Shown piece after piece: positions 30,871 to 40,794 of a stretch of DNA of 58,877 nucleotides; the first letter of the stretch is position 1, and every line of letters begins with the position of its first letter. A program made the position numbers and the translations under genes. The stretch lies in contig JAUCBJ010001357.1 in the NCBI GenBank assembly GCA_032718475.1, positions 1 through 58,877 on the forward strand. The letters run 5' to 3'. The stretch comes from Nemertoderma westbladi (taxonomy: Eukaryota; Xenacoelomorpha; Nemertodermatida; Nemertodermatidae). The notes beneath the pieces were generated by a model. That model worked only from the letters and a program-made list of their open reading frames with translations, was not told the DNA's origin and searched no databases.

Positions 30871-32406
30871 AATTATAATTAAATGTAATGGAACGTTGGG
30901 AGGAGTTTAACGGTTAATCCAACTAACAGTGTTTATGTTGTAGTCACGACGAGCCGCCGAGAGTTTATTGTGTGTGAATAACAGATGTTGTCCTCACGTA
31001 AGTTTGAAGATGATATTTGGTTAATATTTATTTTGAACTAGAATATAATACCTACTTAGTATTTATATATTAATTTGAAATATTATTGTATTTGTGTGTA
31101 GAATACGTATCAAATTATCGCAATACGTATCAGTTTCGAAAGAAAACAAAACAATAAACCGGTCTATATAAAGCTCAACAAGGAAACTCCAGTTGGTGAG
31201 GAATCCCTGCCTGCCTGCTAATATTATCAACCTTTAATACAATTTACTAGCGTGATGGCCCCTTATCCACCACGTATACTGCAAGCTAAACTGCCGATAG
31301 GTAAGGGTTGTATCGAGTACAATTTATAAACAAACAAATATAAACAACAATTTATCCTAATTTTCCCACTAAAACAAATTCTGTATATTTCTATACACCG
31401 CACCGCTGTCGACGGTAGTAAAAGGAAGGAAACTATACGCAATACTAAACCTGGTTATCTCGTGGATGAATTTGCCGATATTCTCTAATTTTCACTTCTA
31501 CTCTGTAAAGTAACTGTATGAGTGTCAAACTAATGATTGTGAGAGAGATGATTAGCTATCTAAATACCCAAATACATTTATTTCTGGACAGTGAATAATG
31601 CTGTAGCTGAAACTTGGTATATAAGCTTACTCACCCCCAACAAAGTCAAAATAATTTAAGATGAAGTGAAATGAATATTAGTATCCCAATGAGACCCAAA
31701 CCTAAGCCAAAACGATGAGCGCTGATACCAAATATATATCAACACTCTCCCCCCTTTGCACTTCCGTGCTGCCTGTGGTTATTATGATGGGGTATCCCGG
31801 TTCAATTTGGCCCAAACCCAAGTACAGGAAATAGTTAAAGCACCAGTTAACCTAATGGAATTGTGTACATCAACCTAATGAGACCCCCCTCCCCTTGTGG
31901 CTTGCCCAGTCCAACTTACTGCCCTTATGTTTCACTCGTGTTGTGTAACATCATCCATCCATTTTGGGCTCCTGCAGTCGGCCGGTACGGCTCGACCTCC
32001 TCACTCCATAATTATATTAGACGGAGAATGCGCCTCTCATGTTAAAACAATGGGGTTTTAATTCCGAACCGATCGCTGGATGTCTTTATCGCATACTGAT
32101 TTGCAAAATTACCAACACAAACAAATAATTGGGTTAATACATATCTATAGGTACGAATACATTTAACGGTACAAAATCAGAACTTGGATATAAGATAAAT
32201 TCAATACAAATGATCTGAAACAAAATTCAATATAAAATCTTGAAGAGTAATAAGAATATAGGTCTGTTTTGCAACCATATAATAACAAAACTGGTTTTTA
32301 CCGGTTCCAGTAAGTTCTCGTTGACATTGCATAAAATTCAGTAAACCGGTTTTTACTTGGATATGAGTAGCTACTAGCTTTCTTATTCGTCCAACAAACA
32401 GGGCAT
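30871..32406. other. No gene recognised
   Basis: AT-rich DNA with no coding frame I can support. The short ORF at 31863-32045 has no recognisable features. Confidence 0.45.
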
Positions 32407-34583
32407 TTGTAAAACGAGGATACCAGCAAAATCCGCGGATCCTGTTGCGGATACCATAGAAGCAATGACGGATCCCAGTAGGATCCGCGGATCCTAGAAA
32501 CCACGGATCCGCGGATCCAATAATAGTCTATGGTATCCGCATTATACAAATTTGTAAAACGCGGATCCCATAGAAAACCATTAAGGCAGCGGATCCCATA
32601 GACATCATTGAATAACCTTTACATGTCTCTTATGGTGTCCGCTGTTTACAAATTTGTAAAGAGCGGATCCCGTTCATTCAATGCAAATACCGGTACAGTA
32701 GTTAGGCCTTAATTATGTAGTTAATAATAATAATAAGCGAGCATATATTCATATAGCATATATATAGCATATATACTGTCAGACTGTAGCATATATTCGA
32801 CAAATATATTGATATACAAAATAAACTAAAATATCACTGTATTTTTTTTATATAAATCACGAATATAAACGAGACCAAACAGTAAATTACAATAATAATA
32901 TAATATATAACATCTTGTGTACTGTACATCATGCCCTGGAATACAGTCTCATAATTAATTAACTACTAAAGTCTTACATAATACAAATCTTAATGAGATC
33001 GCTTTGGACGACCATATCCAGCTATTTCTCATCTACATTCAGCATATTTGGAATCCTTGTTAATTAAGTCTACCACCTATTTCACAGTAACCAACGATTG
33101 CTATAAGGTTGAGGAAAAAGGACTGGTGCAATATCGACGGAGACACTTTTTAAACGATTGCATCTAAAGAATGAAAGTGAGAATAAAAATTATGATTCAC
33201 ACCGCTAAAGGGTGAAAAGTGGCGAAACTATTTTGACTTTGAGTTATTCTTTTCATGATACAAATTAACAGGAAGATGACATAATACATAATTTATAAGT
33301 AAGACCTCATTAAATTTCAATTTATTAAAGAAATTAATACTGATAAATAAATAATTTTTTTATTAATTAACTTAATTACCGTACCTATTGTATCATACAT
33401 AATAATATTTTACCAGATTAATTATTAGATTTAAAATTATATCTAGGGCCTGAAGCGGTTAATTTTTCAGTCAACCGGTTAACCATTTCCAATTAACCGG
33501 TTAAAAAGTAGAAATGTTTGTGGTACAATGGTGCAACATACATACTACGGTACATACTATGAAACTGAAAGTTATATCGCTGACAGTCCCTAAACTTAAG
33601 CTACAGTACCGGTATGTATATTTTTATGTAAGCTAAGCTAAGAGGTATCCGTCCCTACTTGCAATACTGTTAAGTGCCTCTATTGCTCTATTGTGATAGA
33701 GCCACCGGTACTATAGTGTATGTATACTGTACTGTAGTCCTACAGCTGCATACAGTACAAAATGAATTTCTGAAACATCGCAATGGGAAATAAACATTAA
33801 TTAAAATGGTAACATACAGGTAATAAAACTGGTAACAGAACCTGAAAACCTCAAAATGGGACATTAAGCCGGTTAACCGGTTAATCAATTTATAACCGGA
33901 TAATTTGAATTAACCGGTTAACCGCTTCAGGCCCTAATTATATCATATTAAAGCTGTGCCAATTACCGTACCTATAGGCCTAATAAATAATATAAAAAAA
34001 AATTAAACAAAAAATTAACAAGCTATTATATCTACATCATATAGCCTATAAACAAAAGTCAATTTTATACATCAAGAGACTGTAAGGTAAATAAAACTAC
34101 CGGTATTTAATTTAATACCGGTCGAGGAAAGAATTAAGTGCATTTTTTAGAATACAATGACGCATATACGATATATACGTGTCTTTTTATTCTAAAAATT
34201 ATTGCACTTAATTATTTCCTAGAAACCCTGAATCTTATCCCTTAATCTATATGCTTAACTGTTAACTAACTACATAATTAAGGCCTAACTACTGTACCGG
34301 TATTTGCATTGAATGAACGGGATCCGCTCTTTACAAATTTGTAAACAGCGGACACCATAAGCGACATGTAAAGGATATTCAATGATGTCTATGGGATCCG
34401 CTGCCTTAATGGTTTGCTATGGGATCCGCGTTTTACAAATTTGTATAATGCGGATACCATAGACTATTATTGGATCCGCGGATCCGTGGTTTCTAGGATC
34501 CGCGGATCCTACTGGGATCCGTCATTGCTTCTATGGTATCCGCAACAGGATCCGCGGATTTTGCTGGGATCCTCGTTTTACAA
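32407..34583. mobile_element. Foldback element with about 317-bp terminal inverted repeats
   Basis: Arm 32407-32723 is the reverse complement of 34267-34583, with few mismatches. The arms begin TTGTAAAACGAGG and are packed with GGATCCGCGGATCC-type palindromes and ACAAATTTGTAAA palindromes followed by GCGGATCC, so each arm is itself a series of short palindromic units. The same translated sequence appears on opposite strands in the two arms (ORFs 32298-32549 and 34414-34668), which is a by-product of the inversion and not evidence for a gene. The interior has no transposase and contains a nested hAT-like MITE. Non-autonomous. Confidence 0.85.
33444..33936. mobile_element. Nested hAT-like MITE with 8-bp target duplication
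   Basis: A 493-bp element with inverted termini TAGGGCCTGAAGCGGTTAA and TTAACCGCTTCAGGCCCTA-type sequence, flanked by identical 8-bp ATTATATC at 33436-33443 and 33937-33944. An 8-bp duplication with such termini is the hAT signature. Subterminal AACCGGTTAACC repeats are abundant. The minus-strand ORF at 33688-33888 is not transposase-like. Confidence 0.85.
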
Positions 34584-34882
34584 GGGTACCAACAAACAGA
34601 TAAATGGCCAATCACAGCGCCCTTCTTATCACCTACATGGAATGGGCCTGGCGCATGCGCATAACTGAACAGTATCTAAATCAATTTAGAAGAGCCACCC
34701 GTTTAGGTATAAAATGTATGAGTACAAAATATATGAGTTTTTTCCTGTATTGCTACTGCAGTACGTACAGAGTTTAACATTGTGTTTAGTTTAACATCCA
34801 TAGATTGTATAAATTATTAAGTAATTAAACAGGACTAAGGATGATCCAACTCTATAGCAAATGGAGCGGAAAAAATGAATTC

Positions 34883-34953
34883 GCCACCAGCGGGGATCGA
34901 ACCCGCGTCTCCCGATAAACGTCCAGGTATGCTAACCACTACACCACGGAGGC
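34883..34953 (-). tRNA. tRNA-like gene, anticodon-position GTT (Asn-like), left arm
   Basis: 71 nt on the minus strand: acceptor GCCTCCG against TGGTGGC with one mismatch, A-box-like TGGTGTAGTGG or a close variant, anticodon stem CCTGG/TCGGG, loop ACGTTTA, a perfect T arm GCGGG-TTCGATC-CCCGC and B-box GGTTCGATCCC. Loop position 33 is C instead of the nearly universal T and position 37 is T, so it may be a tRNA pseudogene or SINE-related sequence. No intron. It faces its twin head to head. Confidence 0.55.
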
Positions 34954-35029
34954 TCCTGTATCTTGCTATTTCAATAGCAACCGTAAGGTGGCTTATCACC
35001 TATAGCAAATCATTCGGAAAGATGCAGGA

Positions 35030-35100
35030 GCCTCCGTGGTGTAATGGTTAGCATACCTGAACGTTTATCGGGAGACGCGGGTTCGATCCCCGCTGGTGGC
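35030..35100 (+). tRNA. tRNA-like gene, anticodon-position GTT (Asn-like), right arm
   Basis: Mirror copy of the minus-strand tRNA-like gene, with one change giving anticodon stem CCTGA/TCGGG. A-box TGGTGTAATGG and B-box GGTTCGATCCC are both good polymerase III promoter matches, and all four arms fold. The C at position 33 and the acceptor mismatch at pair 4-69 argue for caution. Downstream there is no clear T-run close by (CATTTTTTCC begins about 6 nt after the end and could terminate transcription). Confidence 0.58.
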
Positions 35101-35175
35101 GAATTCATTTTTTCCGCTCAATTTGCTATAGAGTTGGATCATCCTACGTCCTGTTTAATTACTTAATAAATAATT

Positions 35176-36537
35176 AATTTGAAATATTTCAACTGAATAT
35201 TAATATAACTAGACGGGTGCATCAGTGGACTGTTGGTGTTTGCAATTAGATGGAATTCATATAAATTAATTTAAAAATTTCAAACTTGTTTTTCTCGGTG
35301 GTGCCAAATTTTGGTGCAGCACCAAATTTTTAAATATGTCAATTTTGTAAATTGATTGTTTGAATCTGTTTTTCACGCAATAGGGGTTTTTTGGGTTTCT
35401 GGTTTCGATAGAATATTCAGTATACGAGTTTCACCAGACGTATCAAACTTGTATTTTTCGGTGCAGTTTTGCAATTTTGGTGCCAGCACGAAATTTTGAA
35501 AATCCTTTCAATAGTTCAATTGCTTGTGACAACTTATTTCTCGCGTTTTAGAGGTTTATGGTTTATCTTAATGCAAAAGCCTTGTTTTTTTTCTCGGGAA
35601 AAAAAACTTCCAGGGTAAAAATATTTGTTCTAGAACATTATTTTTTCAATAACAAATAGCTGACATTTTTCTTGAACATTTAAAGAATTATTATCTAAAA
35701 TTAATTTGTGTTCATTTCGATCGTTCATTTGATTAAATTGCCGACTTGTTTTATTTTATTTGAACATAATATTATATTTGTTCCAGTTACCATTTAAAAA
35801 CTAAATAAAAAATATTTTAAAAATGCTGCAAAATTTTCAAAAAACGCTCACACATCGGGCTATGCTAAAGTGCCCCTTCAATATTACCCCTGTTTTATTG
35901 TTGACAACTGTTCTATTCCTATTAGCTATAAAAGTAACATAATTTTATAAGTATTTAAATTTGTCATTAATAGAAATTGTTTCCAACTTTATAACATAAT
36001 TTATTACCAGGTTATTTAGTTATTTTACGAGTTATTTACCCGAGGGACATGTTATAGACCCGAGGCGAAGCCGAGGGTTTATAACTGGCCCGAGAGCAGA
36101 TGTAGGTGAGAAATGGAGCCGATTGCACCGTAACATTTTTTTATTTTGGTTTTATATGGTTGGTGAAGCACAGCGCTGTTTGTAGGGTGACACGAGGTAT
36201 TCATACTTATTTGACATTGTAACGGGTTTGTAGTCGTAAAGTATGTGAAAGAGTCATTTTGAGTGAGACGGCCGGCTTTTCTAATCTTAACTATTTTTGT
36301 TTCTACCATATTTACTTCCATTCCGTTTCAAATGTTGTAACTTATTAAGGTATAATTGTTCTATTTCATGGCAGTGATTGCAAGAAGGTGTATTCTGAAA
36401 ATTTTCCAAATTTTTTTTACAATATTATAATGGATAGCTATTACTTTACTAAATCAGTAACAGTATTAGTTTGTTAAGACTCCGCCAACTTCGTGGCTCG
36501 CCTGACGACATTAATTAATCAAACGGATCTAGGACAC
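35176..36537. other. No gene recognised
   Basis: AT-rich sequence. The minus-strand ORF at 36079-36321 has no recognisable domain. A CCCGAGGGACATG...CCGAGGCGAAGCCGAGGG stretch (about 36041-36076) is a short GC-rich inverted motif. Confidence 0.4.
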
Positions 36538-36563
36538 TCCCCCACCCCCCCCCCCACCCCCGC
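36538..36563. repeat. C-rich tract
   Basis: Nearly pure C run interrupted by A (CCCCCACCCCCCCCCCCACC and following). Confidence 0.9.
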
Positions 36564-36737
36564 AGTTAAAGTGTTGAAATTATTCTGGGTGCATCAAAGC
36601 AATAAACAAAAGTTAAAGATGGTTACAGGACAAGTTGTATCTAGACAAGTTTTTTCAAAATTATAAAAGAAACATTTTTATAGTCAAATTTTGTTTGTTT
36701 TTCTTTTAATTCCTTTAATTCGTTTAATTTCTTTTAA

Positions 36738-36881
36738 TTGGGGGCTGCCGCCCCCAAACCCCCGCTTCTTTTCTTGGGGGCTGCCGCCCGCAAACCTCCG
36801 CTTCTTTTCTTGGGGGCTGCCGCCACCAAACCCCCGCTTCTTTTATTGGGGGTTATCGCCCCCAGACCCCGGCATTTCCCT
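36738..36881. repeat. 36-bp tandem repeat, four copies
   Basis: Units begin at 36738, 36774, 36810 and 36846, each TTGGGGGCTGCCGCCCCCAA followed by ACCCCCGCTTCTTTTC. The first half is a GGGGGC/GCCCCC palindrome. Because 36 is a multiple of three, the plus frame reads a Pro-rich 12-residue repeat in the ORF 36691-36921, but nothing else supports a gene. Confidence 0.9.
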
Positions 36882-36921
36882 GAGTGCCCGTGGTGAAAGA
36901 CTTAAGACCATTTTGAAATAA

Positions 36922-37294
36922 TTAATTCATGTTTGTATCATCAGATAATAAATTGACTAAGCCTAAAGTAGGAGCTGTATTGAATGTTAACCAATTTAAT
37001 ATATAAATTACTACAATATTATATAATTCAACAAAATCCTATTAAAAATATTGCAAGTAACCAGGAAATTTAATATGTAGTGTGTATAATATCTATATAG
37101 TATGTATAGTAAGTAATATGTATATCAATATGTAATGCTGAACACAGAATACAGGTCAACGCATGTCGATTTTACCCTGGAGAGATATAATTTTGATTGC
37201 AACAATAATATTCATCCCCATCTGCTACAATTTGAAGAAGACTATTACATAATAATACCTATAATTAAAACAATTAATTATTATAATTCTATAG
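36922..37294. other. No gene recognised
   Basis: AT-rich spacer with a (GTATGTAATA)-like irregular run near 37080-37135; the small ORF at 37135-37347 is not supported. Confidence 0.4.
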
Positions 37295-37373
37295 TTAACC
37301 CTTTCAGTACCAAGCTTTTTCAAAAACCGTATTTGATGCGCCAATAAAAATTTGGTTGTTATTTAGAAAAAGT

Positions 37374-37740
37374 GTAAGTCCTATGAAAAAATGATGAAAG
37401 TCAAAGTTGTTGAGAATCATATACTTAGTCGAATGGAAAAAAAAATTTCAATTTTATTTATAACTAATATTATTTATAATTAAATAGGTAATAAATTTGG
37501 CTATTTAAGAAAAATGTAAGTTCTATGTAAAAATGATGAAAGTCAAAGTTGTGAAGAATCATAGACTTAGTCGAATGGTAAAAAAAATTAAATTTTATTT
37601 ATAACTAATATTATTTATAATTAAATAGGTAATAAATTTTGCTATTTAAGAAAACTGTAAGTCCTGTGTAAAAATGATGAAAGTCAAAGTTGTAGAGTAT
37701 CATATACTTACTCCAATGAGGAATGAAATATCAATTTCAT
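37374..37740. repeat. 142-bp tandem repeat, about 2.6 copies
   Basis: Units start GTAAGTCCTATG-like at 37374, 37516 and 37657 and share AATGATGAAAGTCAAAGTTG, ATCATA-x-ACTTA and an AT-rich half. Confidence 0.85.
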
Positions 37741-37902
37741 TTATAACTAATATATTTATAACGAAACTGTCTCTTTATAGAGGTACCGGCTGACCGGTAC
37801 TGTAGGTGGTAGTTGGTGTACGAAAGAATGACCCTCAAGAATGTTGGAACATTTATTTCTATATTATGATTTATTTTTAAATTTTGATGTCAAGTCCTCC
37901 AT

Positions 37903-37974
37903 GACCGATAGCTCACTCGGTAGAGCACCTGAATTCAGATGTGAAAGTTGTGGGTTCAATGCCGGAACATGGAT
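37903..37974 (+). repeat. tRNA-derived SINE head
   Basis: GACCGATAGCTCACTCGGTA then GAGCA is a good A-box/D-arm, and GGTTCAATGCC about 40 nt later is a B-box variant. The acceptor stem does not pair well, and a run of T follows (37979-37988), so it looks like the polymerase III promoter head of a SINE rather than a working tRNA gene. Confidence 0.6.
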
Positions 37975-38739
37975 TGTCTTTTTTTTTTAAGTTTCGTTCA
38001 CAGCCAGCCAGTGCGTAGTGTAGGCCTATTATAGGCCTGCCGTATCTAAAACTACCAGAAAACGAGCATATGATATGGCCTGTAGTTTTTCCACATACAT
38101 TAGGGCAGTAGTGTTTAGTAACAGATGCAAAATTTGATTTGGTGAAAAGTAATGATGAATGACCAACTAACCAAAACATTTAGACATTCCAAAAGGAACT
38201 TTCCATTTACTTGGTAATGTTTACTCAATCTATAACCAAAACACTAAACATCCATTAAAAGTGAAATAGTTCTGAATGTCACGGTATCATTCAGCGAGCC
38301 AGACCTCTCTATTTTTAAAGTGCAGAAATTGTTTAAAAAAAACTTTCATCAACAAAAGTGACAACCTAGTTTCAGTTCATGTCGCTTTGGCCACTAAATA
38401 TAACCAAAGCACTAAACGCAACCATCTAAAATCAAATAAGTTCTGAATGTTATAGTACCATAAAAAGCGATTCAGACATCTCTATTTGATAATCTGCTGA
38501 AGTGATTTTAAAACGTATGTACAGTACCAATCCTATGTAATAAGCAGAATGCAGAAATGCACTACTGTATTGGCTACAATTTGGTGGCTGCAGTTTGTAA
38601 TTGTCACACAGTCTGATAGGTCCCAACCATGGTTTAGGTTTTTGAAATTTTTTTTATAGATTTTCTTATGCGCCAGATAAATTTGAATGGTGCCACTTAT
38701 GCGCCAATGGCAACTAATCACCCATAGATACATATTGAA

Positions 38740-38800
38740 TCTATGGCTCATACATGCGAGCCAAGGCGCCTATTGACGTGGCTCGCATGGGTGAGCCATG
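38740..38800. repeat. Short inverted repeat (GGCTCATACATGCGAGCCA / TGGCTCGCATGGGTGAGCC)
   Basis: Two 19-bp near-complementary arms separated by about 17 bp, just inside the right edge of the possible TTAA element. It could form a terminal hairpin. Confidence 0.65.
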
Positions 38801-39069
38801 GTACTGAAAGGGTTTTAATAAAAACAGTATATAATTCCGGGGATGGAATTTATAGGTCATCTAATATAATTAATTGTTTAAAGATTAGCAAACAATACGA
38901 TGTAATTGCATTGATAAAACCCATAAATAAAACTTGGATATAAAATGTAAAATCGGGATGTAAAAGATCACTTTCTGAGCTACGAAAGGAAAATTGGATA
39001 CAACTTATCTGGATACAAGCGGTCCGTTTACCTTACAAAATGAAAAATACGAATGTGCGAAGTTAAGAT

Positions 39070-39282
39070 CAGTCGGGGGGGAAGTGTCCGCGGGGAGGAA
39101 GTGTCTGGGGGGGAAGTGTCCGGGGGGGAAGTGTCCTACTTGAGCGGGGGGGAACTGTCCGGGGGGGAAGTGTCCGCGGGGGGAAGTGTCTGGGGGGGAA
39201 GTGTCCGGGGGGGAAGTGTCCTACTTGAGCGGAGGGGAACTGTCCGGGGTGGAAGTGTCCGGGGGGGAAGTGTCCGAACACC
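39070..39282. repeat. G-rich minisatellite (GGGGGGGAAGTGTCC) with higher-order structure
   Basis: About 14 copies of a 14-16-bp unit. Every few units a CTACTTGAGC insert occurs (39131 and 39223), giving a higher-order period of about 90 bp. The repeat is open on both strands (plus 39053-39298, minus 39069-39284), a consequence of composition. The G7 tracts could form quadruplexes. Confidence 0.9.
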
Positions 39283-39402
39283 AATCAAAAGATATTAGAT
39301 ACTACTGATTAATGTAGTAAGGAATGTTGATTGGCTAATCGTATAGCTATTCTGATAGGCTGGCCAGATGGTGTCATATAATTATTGGCCAAGGGAAAGG
39401 GC

Positions 39403-39435
39403 GAGGGGGGGGGGGGTGGGGGGATGGTGGGTTAA
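39403..39435. repeat. G-rich tract
   Basis: GGGCGAGGGGGGGGGGGGTG and following; simple sequence only. Confidence 0.85.
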
Positions 39436-40207
39436 CATGTGTTAACCACTCCTATCATATTGGTTACTAGGGTAACAGGCACTGTTCACCAACTTTGCTA
39501 TACAAGGTCCAATATTATTATGATTGCTTAGGCTGAGCTATTGGCAAGAAATATTTATCGTATTTAATATTACAATTATCTGCCTATTGGTTTACAAACA
39601 CGAATCTCTCATGTAGAATTCTGACGGATATATATTAATTTAATCACCATTTATAAAATATTACTGAGATAATATAAATGTTATACCGATATACTAAAAT
39701 GTATCCTTATTTAGTGTTTCATAGCTCTTATTTATATATTTTAACTTGTACCTATAATAATTTTATTGTTTTGGTTATACATTGTCTGGGTTTAGAATCA
39801 GCCTTTCTGTAACCTGAGTTTTATCTGAAAACCTGACATATTTCACATGGCGGTAAACTGCAAAGTGAAATACAACAGCAGAAAGTCTAGTAAACATGGA
39901 CCTTGATTTGTACAGATAGTGGTGTAAATTGACGGGAAGTGAAATAAAGTCGCGTTTATTGTTTTGGTTAGGAAACAGCTCCCCTTAATGTTTTAAATTA
40001 ATATAAATAATTTTAAAAATAGTTTTAAATAAAATTAAACTAATTTTTCAAACCCACTAAATACATAGTTGTTGTTTTTGGTCGTTTTGCGCCACTGACT
40101 CGATTTTTTACAGCTCAAACTATATTATAATCATTAATACAGGTTTATATTATTTTGTATACTATTTTACGAAATTATATAAACTAAACTAAACTAAACT
40201 TTTTAAA
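39436..40207. other. No gene recognised
   Basis: AT-rich DNA, ending in an AAACT pentanucleotide run (40181-40200) just before the LINE fragment. Confidence 0.45.
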
Positions 40208-40598
40208 ACGGAGGTGAGACGTGGACACTGACTAAATCACTTGAACAACGAATTGATGGTTGCTACACAAGACTCCTGAGGGCAGCCCTAAACATCACCT
40301 GGAGACAACACATAAAAACGCCGTGCTTTATGGTACAAAACCACCTGTATCAACCACCCTCCGTGAACGCAGATTAAGATTCAGTGGGCACCGCTGGCGA
40401 AGTAAAGACGGGGTCATACCAGATCTACTTTTCTGGCGACCAACTCATGGAAAGCGTAGTCGTGTCCGACCGGCCATAACATATATAGATCAGCTTGAAA
40501 GGGATACTGAACTTGGGAGAAACGAAATTGCGACAACTATGGAGAATCGGGAAGCCTGGAAGGATCTCATTTCCACTATCCGAGTTCGCTCGACCTAG
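40208..40598 (+). pseudogene. 3' end of a LINE (non-LTR retrotransposon) ORF, frameshifted
   Basis: The first frame reads GGETWTLTKSLEQRIDGCYT then RLLRAALNITW. After a one-base shift near 40315-40325 the second frame reads VLYGTKPPVSTTLRERRLRF, SGHRWR, PTHGKRSRVRPAITYIDQL and a final MENREAWKDLISTI. This ordered set is the C-terminal tail downstream of reverse transcriptase in many animal LINEs. A short TAGTAGTAATAG tail follows the stop. 5'-truncated and dead. Confidence 0.8.
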
Positions 40599-40794
40599 TA
40601 GTAGTAATAGTATATAAACTAAGTTATTGTTTAAAAAACGTAGTTATATTAATTGCGTAGATATATATAATTAAATATTGTAAACACTTTGACAACTTGT
40701 TGGTTAGTTTATTGACAAAAGTAGCTTGATAAATTACGTGCGTACAGCATAAATCAATTAATAACAACATAAACTACAAAGCTTCTTTTATGTT

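Larger units (their letters stand above)
34809..35175. repeat. Palindromic duplication of a tRNA-like gene and its flanks
   Basis: Arms of about 160 bp (34809-34966 and 35015-35175) are near-perfect reverse complements around a spacer of about 48 bp. Each contains one tRNA-like gene plus the same flank (TCTATAGCAAAT, GGATGATCCAACTC, TTAAGTAATTAAACAGGAC). Confidence 0.88.
37295..38818. mobile_element. Possible TTAA-type (piggyBac-like) non-autonomous element
   Basis: The left edge TTAACCCTTTCAGTACC (37295) is mirrored by GGTACTGAAAGGGTTTTAA (38800-38818): about 13 bp of inverted terminus ending at TTAA on both sides, with two extra T on the right. TTAA targets and CCC termini are typical of piggyBac. 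The interior contains the 142-bp tandem repeat and a tRNA-derived SINE head, and no transposase. The short TIR and the imperfect edge keep this tentative. Confidence 0.35.

Noticed and set aside
32298-34668. Two ORFs with the same protein sequence on opposite strands
   Set aside because: They are the two arms of the foldback element's inverted repeat, not a duplicated gene.
36691-36921. Proline-rich small protein gene
   Set aside because: Coding appearance comes from a 36-bp repeat; no start context, homologue or neighbour supports it.
39053-39298. Gly- or Pro-rich repeat proteins on either strand
   Set aside because: Both strands are open only because the minisatellite lacks stop codons.
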